Below are positions 52,001 to 62,908 of a stretch of DNA of 64,000 bases, in pieces. Source of the stretch: Phalacrocorax aristotelis. Lineage: Eukaryota > Chordata > Aves > Suliformes > Phalacrocoracidae. The DNA lies in assembly GCF_949628215.1 (NCBI RefSeq), contig NC_134311.1:78610090-78674089 (forward strand). The letters run 5' to 3'. The notes below the pieces were generated by a model. The model had not been told where the DNA came from and searched no databases. It saw only the letters and a program-made list of their open reading frames with translations. Every line of letters begins with the position of its first letter. Positions within the stretch are counted from its first letter, which is position 1. A program made the translations under genes and the position numbers.

Positions 52001-55000
52001 TTCACAGAGGAATTTCTTCAGTCCCCTGCAGTGGGCATGGCATGGCCTCGCTTCCCAAGAGGGACATGTATTCAAGGGGGTAGCATCGAGTCCATGTTAT
52101 GTGAGCATCCTGGCCTCACCACCCAGACATCCCGGGACACAGGATGCTCACACGATATTCATGACAGAAATATCAATAAATAAAACTAGGCAAGCACTGG
52201 AATACATGATGGGTTTATGTTCAGGCAGTTGTGAAATTAGAGTGCACTCCTAAGCGCGCTGTAAAACTCCACGATCAATGCCATTGGCAACACGCACTAA
52301 TGAGGCTGCCTGAGAACCAGTTTGGGTCAACACATGTCCTTATGACATAGAACTGGCATGCAGATAACAGCACTGCCTTCCGACTCCAAGGAGCTTCCCT
52401 AGGATACTGGTGAGCAGTAATTGATACTCCCTCTTTGGATTTAGTGGTTATAAAGGCAGATTAAGGTGCTTGAGATCACATTTTTTTCAAATCCCAAGGT
52501 GAAAAATTGTGTGGTGGCAATCATCCTGTGAGCAAAGAGTGGGAAGGACTCATTGCATGTATCGTAGCACAGCAGAGAGTTATCTGGGGTGTTACAAAAT
52601 GTCCTCTTCAGCTCTGAGATGGCACTAGAGCTGGTTATTGGCTGCCCATGGGGTTAGCACTCACACAGCTGGGACGGGCTGTGCAGGTGGGTGTTCCTTC
52701 CACCTGCACAGGTTAGGCCAGGCTTATCAGCTTGGCCTAAACCACTGCAAAGGGACAGTGGGTTCAGAGAGCTCCCAGTGAAATGAAACGGAGATGCAGC
52801 AGGCTCTGGTTGGGCACAGGGGAGGTGGGACACTCAGAGGACTTTCTCTGTGTATTTCACAACAGACAAAAGGCACATCACCAGGGGTAAACTCAGCAAC
52901 AGGCCCATATTAAAGTCTTCGAAGCTAAAGGTGTTTTTTCAAGTTAAAATCAAGAGTGCTGTGCTGATCTAGAACTGGAGAGAAGGTTGCACAGCTATGC
53001 ATCTCTGCACAAACTACTGCACCTTGACTCCTGTATGATCACAGATAAGATCTATCTGATTTACCCCTTCGCCAACACACAGAAAGAAGAAATTTAGAAA
53101 TAAGACAGGCTGGATCAGATCCATAATTCATCCAGCCCAGCATATGATCTGGGTGAGGGGATCGAGTGCACCCTCAGTGAGTTTGTAGAAGACACCAAGT
53201 TGGGCGGGGGGGTTGATCTGCTCGAGGGCAGGAAGGCTCTGCAGGGGAACCGGGACAGGCTGGATCGATGGTCTGAGGCCAATTGTGTGAGGTTCAACAA
53301 GGCCAAGTGCCGGGTCCTGCCCTTGGGTCACACCAACCCCAGGCAATGGGGCAGAGGGGCTGGGAAGTGCCCAGCGGAGAAGGCCCTGGGGGTGCTGGCT
53401 GACAGCCGGCTGGGCATGAGCCAGCAGTGCCCGGGTGGCCAAGGAGGCCACCAGCCCCCGGGCTTGTGTCAGCCCTGGCATGGCCAGCAGGAACCGGGCA
53501 GGGATGGGGCCCCTGTGCTCGGCCCTGGGGAGGCCCCACCTCGAATGCTGGGCTCAGGTTTGGGCTAGTGGACTGCCTGAAGTTCAGGGTTAAGGTCCCA
53601 AATCCACCAAGGCTAGTGGCTCTCTCTCTGACATGGAGGAAGACACTGTAATCACACTAAGTAACGCCCTCTTCTTCCGATAGGAGAAGGACTTCCTTGC
53701 CTGTCTAGAGGTCCAGAGCCCAGTACAATAGAGCCACCATTCAAAAAGCCACAAGGAAGGACTGACTTACTGAAATGCTCTGTTCATCATCTGATAGTGG
53801 AAGTGCTCCGGAGCCAGTCCAACCACCACAGCATTGGGGTCATTGGTAGCTATCCCTGGAAAATCAAAACATGACTCTGAGCGAACAGAATTTGATTCAT
53901 ACTTAACAGTACACAGTCAACAAGTGCAATTAATCACCTTGCAGCAAAAATGAGCATTTTCTGACACAGACACTTCACACAGGCTAGCTTGATGTCTTTT
54001 AGAAATGAGGAAAGCATCTGTGGAAAAGGTGTTGATCTATCCAGGCTCTGCCATCCTTCACAATGGACACAACTCTGCAGCAGGACAGTCTAAACAGCAA
54101 GTGTTGAACAGTGATTCTCTCACTGCCTTCACTGAAATGCAGCGGACTGCATGAACCACTTTTTTAACTGAATGGCTTTTTGTTATCTAAGTATCTCTTT
54201 CTACATATATTCATATGCTTTGTAAAACAGTAAAGCAGGAAGGCTAGTGAATTCCATCCAGTTCTTCTATTCCCTCTAGTCACAGAAAACCTCACTTAAG
54301 GGAAAAAGCCTGACTGTTTTTCTGCATATCAGTCTGGTTATGATGGCAAAGACGGCACTGCAGCATGACCTAGAAGTTGTTACACTAGATTAGTTTTGAC
54401 TCTTCTGGAAGGTCTGGTTTTTTAATGGGGATTAGTCCCCTCGAGAACAGCTTGCACCTCCTTTGCCCTGCGCTGCTCTGGAGGAGCATGGCTGTTTTTA
54501 CGTGGCAGTGCCACCTCTGAACAGAACCGGCAATTGAAGAGTGGCATCTACAGGAGAAACAGGAGTACCAGAGAGTTTTATTTAGGACAAGTTAAATATC
54601 AGCTGCATCCTGCACTTGCTGGGGGTTTTATTCCGCCTTCACACAGCATATTCCCTACACCTTTCCTGGGATAACTAGAGCTCCTGGGTCTCCAGCGAGT
54701 GGCATTGCAGCTTGCTGGCTGATGTCTCCTGCCAAGTGTCCTTCAGTTAGCTCAGATGGCAAAATGTACGCTTGGAGATGCCACGTGGATTTGTGGCACC
54801 ATCCAAAAGCATCTGGGTCCCTTAACCAGGAACAGATTACATTCATCCATCTGTGACAAACTTTATAGAGAGATTAGCCAAGAATAGTTCAATAGCAGCC
54901 ACTAACAGGAATTTAAAACATTCTCCATTGTACTTTAATGTTTCAAGAGCATCACTGAGAGAATATGAGCAAAACCACTTGTAGCAAAAAGAAACAATCC

Positions 55001-58000
55001 ATTCCAGATCCAAGCAACATAGAAAATGCCACCAAGGTACTCTGCTGATACCTCTAGCTTTGCCATCTTTTACAAAATTAGCATCAGCTACTGTAAAACT
55101 GATGGAAAGATCCCAAATACATGGAGATTAAACTGATTTAACCACCTTTGATGAAATAGCTGCTGCCTCTGCTGCTTCTGACCCAAGAAAGCCTTCCTGA
55201 GAATGCAAACACAGAATATTGCTGTGGGCATATTTCTCTGGGTACAATGTTAGGTGGAACAGATTATCAGGTTTCATTGCTCTCAGAGCCCACAGAGGCT
55301 TTTCTCCTGAACACTTATCTTTCTGAAGATTACTGACTAGACTAGGGCACTAAAATTTAACAGGAAATAAACAGGAAATCTAGTCTAGCTCCTAGCAAGA
55401 TTAGAACGTACTTAAATTACACAGGCATAAGAATTTCAGTTCATAAGGCAAGGGGCAGGGAGCAGTGATAAGCCGTCCATGTTTTTGCTGCCTTGACTTT
55501 AGATGAAAGGCTGAATATACTATATACAGTTTTCAACTCTGAGTACATTAAAACTGTGGGTATCTTCACTACTCTTGAAACAACGATGTGGTTAAGTCAA
55601 GGACTAACTGCCCTAGCTTCAGGCACCTGCCAGACATATCCAATTTATAATATATCATCTTCTACTCCCCTTAGTGATGAGGGAGGGAAATGGGAACATC
55701 TGAAAGTAAAACAAGTTTTAACCAGGTCTTTAGAGATTACAATCTCGAGAAGACAGGGCTATGAACCTTCTGTCACCAATTAAGGTATCAAAGTACATGG
55801 AGTGAGATCTAGGTGTTCAATACAAGGTAAGTAACAACAGCTTCCTGGAGATTTTATATTTAATAATAATGTATTAAGAGAGAAACAGCCTCCCATGTGT
55901 GCCTACATGCTGGCTTTTCTGCTCTTTATGATTTTGCTCATAACAAACTGAAAATAGCTGTACAACAGCTGAGGGAAACCTGATTGCCAACAAATCAACA
56001 CATCCTTACTATAAACAAATCAACACTGGTAGGTACAATAAATCTCCAGTGATCTAGTGATAAGTATTCCTTTTCTTGACACTGGAAATTAATAAAAAGT
56101 ATCGAGTTTTGCCCCAATTCCTGACTATTTGAAGGCTTTGGCTGCCATTTCCTCAAGAAGCTACGACTTCAGACTGTTTAATGTTAATTTAAAAAGAAGA
56201 AAGGACCTTTATGACTCTGGAAAGTTCCACATTCCAGCCTTCATCACAGCTAGTGGTACAAATACGACTGTCATTCTACAAAAGGGAGAGCACTGTGTTT
56301 CTTTAGCCATTCAGTAACTTCCATGCTGTTCTCTGACCACCTCACCTGTGAAATCAGGCAGGGCCTTATCGTCCACCAGGAGGAGAGGCCGCACCTGCTT
56401 TTGCTCCAGAAGATTTCTGGCTGCCGTCAGAGACGTGAAGATCTCATTTTCCACAATGTCAAATCCCAGTTTCGTCAGCCTCTCCAGCAAGTCTCTCTTG
56501 CACTCCTTTGTTGTGTTCGTCACAAATCGAATGGTAACTGGAGCGCTGCGCAGCCTGATGGATGAAGAAAAAATGCAAACTGGCCACAGCATCCTTCTGT
56601 TTATGTCTTTTTGGGACTGAAAAAGGACCATTTGTCTAAAGGCTGTACATTAAAAGACTGTATATGTCCCAGTATTGTACTGGCGCCACGGAAGAACCAG
56701 GAGGTTAACTTCTGTGGACTGGAGGGCAAGGTGAAACAGATGGCAAGAATTACAGCTACCGGAACAAGACCAAGTGTCCCCTGCTTTGCTTCTACCAGGG
56801 GAAGTCTGGAGGAAAATGGTGATTCTGAACTCCATCTTCACAGTAGTAGAAAACACATCTATCATCAAAAACGAGTTTGAAAAGCCTTTTAATTCAAACT
56901 AGATAATAAATAAACCAGTTCTGTATTCTGGATCAACAGCATCCTGAAACAAAATAAATAAACAAAAGAACCTTGTTGCTAAATTAATATACTGAACTCC
57001 ACATGCTGGGTGAATATCACAGCAGCAGTGGCTCATACAGAGATGCAGGATGCTCCAGGAGCCTCTGTTACCTGCACGGCGACTTTGTGCCAGCTTTTGC
57101 AGCCATTTCTCCCTTTACTGAGGAACATCGATATCACAAAAAAACACACTATTGCCCTACACCGACAGTACATGCTACCAAACAGTCAAATAATTTTAAG
57201 TGACAATTTTAACAGTGTTCCCTTTAATTATTCCCCTACCATCACTTTCTCTGCTTGTTGCTATAGAAACAAACACTGGCATCACGACTGCACGGAGAAC
57301 ATCACAGTGAAGTTGGTCAACGCTGGAGACTCGCTTGCACCTGCTGCTGCTTCTTTCTCTTGTTTGTTGGATACGCTGACCCTTCACAAGAATTAACTTG
57401 TAAAAAAGTCCCCTGGTGGCTAATAAAATAAAAATTAATATTTTTTTTCCTGTGGACCTCAATACTGAAAAGTAAAAACAGAATCTATCCATTTGTTCCC
57501 TAAGCAAGCTGCAGGCCAAGCATTTCAGTGTCTCTTTAGGAAGGACAATGACATGGATTAGCAGAAAAGAGCACGAGAATATATTTTTTTCAAAGCTCTA
57601 AGCAAAAAGACCTGTCTGTTCTTGGCCGTGAAATGACACCTGCTGTGACAGCAGGCTGAAGCTGACAAACAGCACCAGACTCCCCCTGCGCCTCACCCCA
57701 TCCCTAACGCCCTCCCTTGCCAAAGCCAGTCCAGGGCCTGCATGAGCACGGCTCAGCAGGAATCAAGCAGAGGACAAAGGAGAATCAGTGCCTTTATAGA
57801 ACAGATTGTCTTCTGATTCTGCAGAGGCCATTTCTTCTGTCCAGTCTACTGCCTGGAGGTTCAAAGGCGAGCACCAGACAGGGCAGGAACTGACCCATTC
57901 TTGACAATTCCACTGCTTTTATGTGTGTGTGTATATATATATATACGTGTGGATGTTCAAGAACGCTGGCTCTCACCTGGCGCAAGTTCTCCCTGCAGCA

Positions 58001-59281
58001 TGAAATCCCAGGCAAACAAAGTCCAGTGAATGAATGGGTAATGAATGAGCACCCAATGCTTTAGCAGTTTTTACTTCCTTGCAATTTTACATCTTTAGGA
58101 GTTAATTATTTCCACAGAATTATTTATGAAAAGAAATTCAGAGTTTCCTAATCCCTCTGTGAACTTTTCCTCTGAGAGACAGTCCAGCTATATAAAAATC
58201 TAAGCAGCCAATGCAACTCCAGTAAAAACTTCTCACCCTTAATTCAACCCTATTCCTCTCTCCTGATTAATTCTTACTGCCCCAGCATCTTAAGGTGCCC
58301 TCCCTCACTCATCATGATATCATATATCACTTCATGGTTTTCTTCATCCACTGCAAGATGTCCTCTCCAGGAAAACAGTTTCATAACACAGTACAAAGAT
58401 CCCTGGGGTTGCGTATGCTATCTTGCTGCTGACTCAGCCAGATTAAGTCATTTTACTATGCCTCAGTTTCTTAGGCACCCTTTAATTAGAATAGAAAGAG
58501 GTATTTAACCATCCCGTTTATGAAAGTGTTGGAATTCCTACAAAACATGGGTTGTATTATGTTTCTCAAACTAAAAGACAACTGATGCTGTTTACCTAGA
58601 AGAAAAAAACCTTAAAAATAGTAAAGCGAAGCCTCAGCTGAAAGACCAAAAGAAACGAGAACTCTGCAAATGGTGCGTTGCGCACTAGGCCAAGTGATTC
58701 TCTCTGTTATTCCTCTTTAGCTCTCCACAGACCTAAGGGCTCAGACAAACAATCAGGTTCCTGCAGTTAAACAAAGCACCAAGGAACCGCTCAGCTGAAG
58801 TGACTTTGGTGTACATGGGGTAATTCGGGTTGGCTTAACTACTCTGTACTTTGCCTAAGGCTGTAGTCCCATATGAATTAGCAGAAACACTCTGAATATT
58901 GTCTTTTTCTATCTAGAAAAGACTCAGAAAAGATCCAGAGGGTAACTTAGGAAAGCTGCAGGGGCTTGAGTGATACATGGCAACTTTTCAACATCCAGGC
59001 TCTTTGCTGGTTTCTCTTGGTATTAATACAAGTTTAAACAAAAGCAGAATTTGGCCGCGTATTTGCTTATCCAGGACAGCATAAAACGGCAGAAGCTTCT
59101 GGCCCTTTTACTGAGAGAAGCGTCTTTGTGCAAACAGCGCCGACATAACCTGTCAGAGGAAATCAAAAAAGGTAGCTTGCCTTTTAAGAGCTTCCTGCGC
59201 GCCGGGCACAGCTGAGTCTTCAACGTGAAGTGTGCCGCTGAGATCCACCAAGACAGCTTTCAGCGCACGCCGAGCTGCCAT
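48979..59281 (-). CDS. HDHD2: HDHD2, HAD-like hydrolase domain-containing protein 2 (complete, 6 coding exons)
   Basis: Coding exons in transcript order: 59281-59181, 56554-56346, 53855-53771, 50620-50404, 50006-49943, 49082-48979. They total 780 nt, 259 residues plus stop, the same length as the human protein as I recall it. HAD motifs: [10 protein letters not shown] (Asp13; the usual second Asp is Ser15); II, FVTNTT (Thr46); III, VVGKPEK (Lys179); IV, MIGDDCRDD (Asp204, Asp205, Asp209). The insertion between motifs II and III is a C2-type cap, as in the HDHD2/LHPP/PGP group of HAD phosphatase-like proteins. Substrate is not established to my knowledge. Introns are GT-AG except the first coding intron, which is GC-AG. 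Transcribed towards KATNAL2. Confidence 0.96.
49943..50006 (-). CDS. HDHD2: HDHD2 coding exon 5 (HAD motif IV)
   Basis: Encodes [14 protein letters not shown] through LVRTG. With the GD that ends exon 4 it forms the Mg-binding GDDxxxD motif. Acceptor TCCCAG, donor GTAAGT, phase 1. Confidence 0.96.
50404..50620 (-). CDS. HDHD2: HDHD2 coding exon 4 (cap end, HAD motif III)
   Basis: Residues 132-204: [26 protein letters not shown], then VVGKPEK with the motif III lysine, ending MIGD. Acceptor TCTTAG, donor GTACGT, phase 0. Confidence 0.97.
50621..53142. other. HDHD2 intron between coding exons 3 and 4, part
   Basis: Poly-A of 15 at about 50955-50969. No exon or other repeat recognised. Confidence 0.55.
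53143..53565 (+). mobile_element. CR1 LINE fragment lacking its 3' end
   Basis: Matches the 61956 subfamily (GGGGGGGTTGATCTGCTCGAG block at about 53208; GGCATGAGCCAGCAG block at 53411) but breaks off at CAGGTTTGGGC (53565) into unrelated DNA. It has no tail, which is unusual because CR1 copies normally keep their 3' end. Confidence 0.9.
53771..53855 (-). CDS. HDHD2: HDHD2 coding exon 3
   Basis: Residues 104-132: [20 protein letters not shown] through NRAF. Acceptor TTCCAG, donor GTAAGT, phase 2. Confidence 0.96.
53856..56345. other. HDHD2 intron between coding exons 2 and 3
   Basis: No repeat or exon recognised. Confidence 0.55.
56346..56554 (-). CDS. HDHD2: HDHD2 coding exon 2 (HAD motif II)
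   Basis: Residues 34-104: [10 protein letters not shown] (motif II), [21 protein letters not shown], ending DFTG. Acceptor CATCAG, donor GTGAGG, phase 1. Confidence 0.97.
56555..59180. other. HDHD2 first coding intron (GC-AG)
   Basis: Donor (minus strand) AAAAG|GCAAGC at 59181/59180, acceptor CATCAG at 56555. Contains a GT/AT microsatellite at 57921-57950. Nothing else recognised. Confidence 0.75.
57921..57950. repeat. (GT)n(AT)n microsatellite
   Basis: ATGTGTGTGTGTATATATATATATACGTGT-type alternating run inside the HDHD2 intron. Confidence 0.85.
59181..59281 (-). CDS. HDHD2: HDHD2 coding exon 1 (HAD motif I)
   Basis: ATG at 59281-59279; [18 protein letters not shown] then EALKR. Asp13 is the HAD nucleophile; the +2 acid/base Asp is Ser. 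The donor is GC, not GT, and is fixed by the frame into exon 2. The upstream acceptor is probably one of two AG dinucleotides 2-8 nt before the ATG. Confidence 0.95.
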
Positions 59282-61050
59282 CCTTCCTTCCCCAGGGAAA
59301 AGGCAAATAAATGAAACAACAAAAAACTGGTTAGCAGACAATGGATAATAAAAATAAGGAACTCAGTTAAGCGCCTCATTTGTGCCAAGCCCGGTATTAC
59401 TCAGAACATTACTCGCAGTATTAAATGGGCCCCTTTAGACAGAGAAATAAAAGGCAGTGTTTAAAAAAATACATAATTGATGGGGTGGTATTTTCCCAAA
59501 GACTCTATATATGGAAATCAGGTGCTATTTGTTTCTTAAGTGCCTTTATTTGTGTGTGTCAAAAAATTCTCTAAACAACTAAGACTGGTGGGAAGAGGAT
59601 CATTAGGTCTGGTATTGCTGGTTCAAGGCCTCAGCAAGCACATTTCAGCAAGTCCCACCGACACCAATGGCCCCGTTCAAGTTAAAATAAACACAATACT
59701 ACTAAGTGATGATACAGTGCTCCGACTATAAAGCTCAAAAAGCTCTGCAAAAGTGGATATTGCTAATTTTATTTTTGTAAGCGAGATCTACAGTGATCCA
59801 GCCCACACAGTTCAGGTGGCCTAACTCTTAGGTTATTTGGGGTCAGCTGCCTGTGTGCCAGCATGGATTTAGCCTGGAAGCTCTCGGGGGTCAAGGATAT
59901 TCAGCAGCCTGAAGGGTTACTTCCGTCCTCTTGCAAAGTGAAGTAGTCAAGCGTTTTTTCTATAGCAAGGTTCTGTGTCACACAAAAGGAGACTGCCCAA
60001 AACAGAAGTCACCATTCAAAGGGTGAAGGCACCGGGGAGGAAAATGGTAAGGTCATGTGCGAGTCATCTGGCTTAAAAAGCTGTCTTCAGAAACCAGTAA
60101 TTCTCCTTACATGTGCTGCAAGTGCTGTATTTTGCTCCACAAGCCAGTTTGCTGAGCTATTTCTTAACGAATGTCCAATATGGAACCTTTTCTCCTGCTG
60201 TGAGAGAGTAACGACTACCAGATCCGTCATCACCAGCAAGTCATCGCGGTTCTACATTGAGCCCTTCTGGTTACGGACAGAATATGTAACATGTATGTAG
60301 TTTTAAAAAACATGCAGGGTGGTCAACATCATGATTAGAATCTGCTGTAAATTTAATTTTCTATTAGGACAGTTTTATCTTTGCAGACAGTTTTATCAGT
60401 GACCAAGATCACATAAACTTGATGTCTCAGGTACAAGACACTCAGGCAGGAAGCTTTGAGATTCCTCTTTCATTACTCCTGCTGGTTCCCTGCAATAAGA
60501 TAAAACTGCATAATGGTTATTTGATAGTATGTCTGTTGCTACACAGGCCAAGGTTAAAAGTCTATGATAAAGAACTGATAACAGGACTCCTAAGGGAGTG
60601 TCATCAACTGCATGGGGAAGGAGGGCACCAGGTTTCTAAGGCATGCTCTCTGAGCAAAATAGTGCAAAGAGCCTGAACAGAATGGAATTTGCATAACTTC
60701 ACGTTATCTCCACGACAAAAAATAAAACACTCTCTTCCCTCAGGCACTTCAACTCTAGCACAGGGAATTTTGAGTGCTAAAAGATTAAAAAAAGGGGACT
60801 GTAGAAGGTGCTATTATGAGAATTCTCTAGCCGAGGATGCATGGCCGCAGAGCGACTGCACAGCTAAGGACGGGGACAGAAAATCCTGCATTAGCAGAAA
60901 TGGGATTTTTTTTTTTTTTTAATTCCTCTTTTACCCTAGATCTCCGCTGGTTCTCCTACTCACAGCGTATCTATTCAGGTGGTACCGAAGTTATCTGCAG
61001 AGCCAGCCTTCAGCACAGCTGATTTTAAATGTAGAGCTCGCGGCCTAGCA
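59282..61050. other. HDHD2 5' intron
   Basis: Intron between a non-coding first exon and the ATG exon. It includes a poly-T run at about 60907-60920. No other feature recognised. Confidence 0.5.
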
Positions 61051-61955
61051 AGGAAGTCCTGAATCAGCGCCTCGGTTTTCTTAATCGCAGCCCAACACAT
61101 CGGGGGAACCTCACCTTCGCGCCGGCATTAGAGCCTCAGCAAGGGGATGCAGCCGCACGGTAACTGGGGCTGGTCAGGACACGAGGGACCGTCCAGTTCT
61201 GCTCCCACGCGGCCTCTGGCAGCCCAAGCGCCCGTGTCCCCGACAGGGACGCGACAAGGTGCCCGTAACCGACGTGGAAGCGGCTCGTAATGGCAGAAGG
61301 GCGCTGGGGCCAGGGCCGCTCCCCCGCCCCACAGCGCCGTCGGGGACGGATCCCCTCCCCTTCCCCCACCATCCCGAAAAGGGCGTGAGAGAACAACCAG
61401 CCCCCAACACCACCCCCCCACCCCCCCCAAGGAGATGGTACCGCCGCTTTCCGCCGGTTTACACTGGGCAGGTGGGCTGGTCCATTCGCTGGAGGGGGGA
61501 GTATCCGAGCTCGGCGGACTCCCCTTTCCCGTGACGCGGACGGTTCCGCCCGCCCGTTCGCGCTCGAAGGCGGCGGGCGGTACCACTCGGAGGAGAGGGG
61601 AGAGCAGCCCTGGCGGCAGTTCGCCTCCCCGGGACTAACCTGGCTCCAGCCGCCCCGCCGCCTCCCCCGCGAGCCACCCGCCAACGCCCCGCCAGGCGGG
61701 GCCCTCGCCGAGCCGGGGCTGCCCGGCCTAGCGCCGGTGCCCGCCCGGTACAGACACAGCAGCCGGAGCCGCGGCAATGCTTAGGGGCACCCGCAAGGAC
61801 CGGTGTCCCTGGCGGGGCCCGGCAGTCGTCGGCGGGCAGTGCGGCGGGCAGCCCGCGGCGGGCCTGAGGGACAAAGAGCGCGCGGCTCCGCCTCAGCGGG
61901 GAGGCGGGAACGGCCGTCAGCTGCCATTGCAGTGGGGGTGCAGCAGGCACCGACT
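61051..61955 (-). promoter_or_regulatory. HDHD2: HDHD2 CpG island promoter with candidate non-coding first exon
   Basis: A dense run of CpG, especially 61500-61910. On the minus strand a strong splice donor (CCAG|GTTAGT) lies with its exon end at 61640, and a second (GAAG|GTGAGG) has its exon end at about 61114. Either could end the non-coding first exon of HDHD2. No TATA box seen. A C-rich tract at 61411-61429 gives G runs on the transcript strand. Confidence 0.6.
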
Positions 61956-62826
61956 GGGGCGGGGGGGTTGATCTGCTCGAGGGCAGGAAGGCTCTGCAGA
62001 GGGACCTGGACAGGCTGGATCGATGGGCCGAGGCCAATTGTGTGAGGTTCAACAAGGCCAAGTGCCGGGTCCTGCCCTTGGGTCACACCAACCCCAGGCA
62101 ACGCCCCAGGCCTGGGGCAGAGGGGCTGGGAAGTGCCCGGCGGAGAAGGCCCTGGGGGTGCTGGCTGACAGCCGGCTGGGCATGAGCCAGCAGTGCCCGG
62201 GTGCCCAAGGAGGCCACCAGCCCCCGGGCTTGTGTCAGCACTGGTGTGGCCAGCAGGAGCCGGGCAGGGATGGGGCCCCTGTGCTCGGCCCTGGGGAGGC
62301 CCCACCTCGAATGCTGGGCTCAGGTTTGGGCCCCTCGGGACAAGAAGGCCCTGGAGGGGCTGGAGCGTGTCCAGAGAAGGGCAGCGGGGCTGGGGCAGGG
62401 TCTGGAGCACAAGTGTGCTGGGGGGCAGCTGAGGGGGCTGGGGGGGTTTAGCCTGGAGAAGAGGGGGCTGAGGGGAGCCCTTCTCGCTCTCTGCAGCTGC
62501 CTGAGAGGGGCTGGAGTGAGGGGGGGTTGGTCTCTGCTCCCAAGTCACCAGGGACAGGACGAGAGGGAACGGCCTCAAGCTGCGCCAGGGGAGGTTTAGG
62601 TTGGAGATGAGGGGAAATGCCGTCCCTGCCGGAGTGATCAGGCCCTGGCACAGGCTGCCCAGAGAGGTGGGGGAGTCACCGTCCCTGGGGGGGTTCAAAC
62701 ACTGTGCAGACGTGGCCCTTGGGGCCATGGTTTAGGAGGTCTGGGGGGTGTTGGGTTGGGGGTTAGTCTTGATGGTCCTAGACGTCTTTTCCAACCTTAA
62801 TGATTCTATGATTTCTGTGATTCTAG
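61956..62826 (+). mobile_element. CR1 LINE, 5'-truncated, directly upstream of HDHD2
   Basis: Starts at GGGCGGGGGGGTTGATC inside the CpG-rich block and ends with ATTCTATGATTTCTGTGATTC near 62826. The most complete member of the subfamily seen at 3883, 23146, 42530 and 53143. The long minus-strand open frame across it (62728 to 61781) is a by-product of high GC content. Confidence 0.93.
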
Positions 62827-62858
62827 GATTTCATAAGAAATGAATTAATCATTTAATT

Positions 62859-62908
62859 ATTAATATTATATTAATATTATATTAATATTATATTAATATT
62901 ATATTAAT
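62859..62908. repeat. 11-bp AT tandem repeat
   Basis: Unit ATTAATATTAT repeated four times perfectly (62859-62902) with a partial fifth. It lies 32 bp after the CR1 tail. Confidence 0.92.

Noticed and set aside
61781-62728. Long minus-strand open frame (315 codons)
   Set aside because: It runs antisense through the CR1 copy and into the GC-rich promoter. Composition is Pro/Ala/Arg-rich and there are no family features; long frames are expected in GC-rich DNA.
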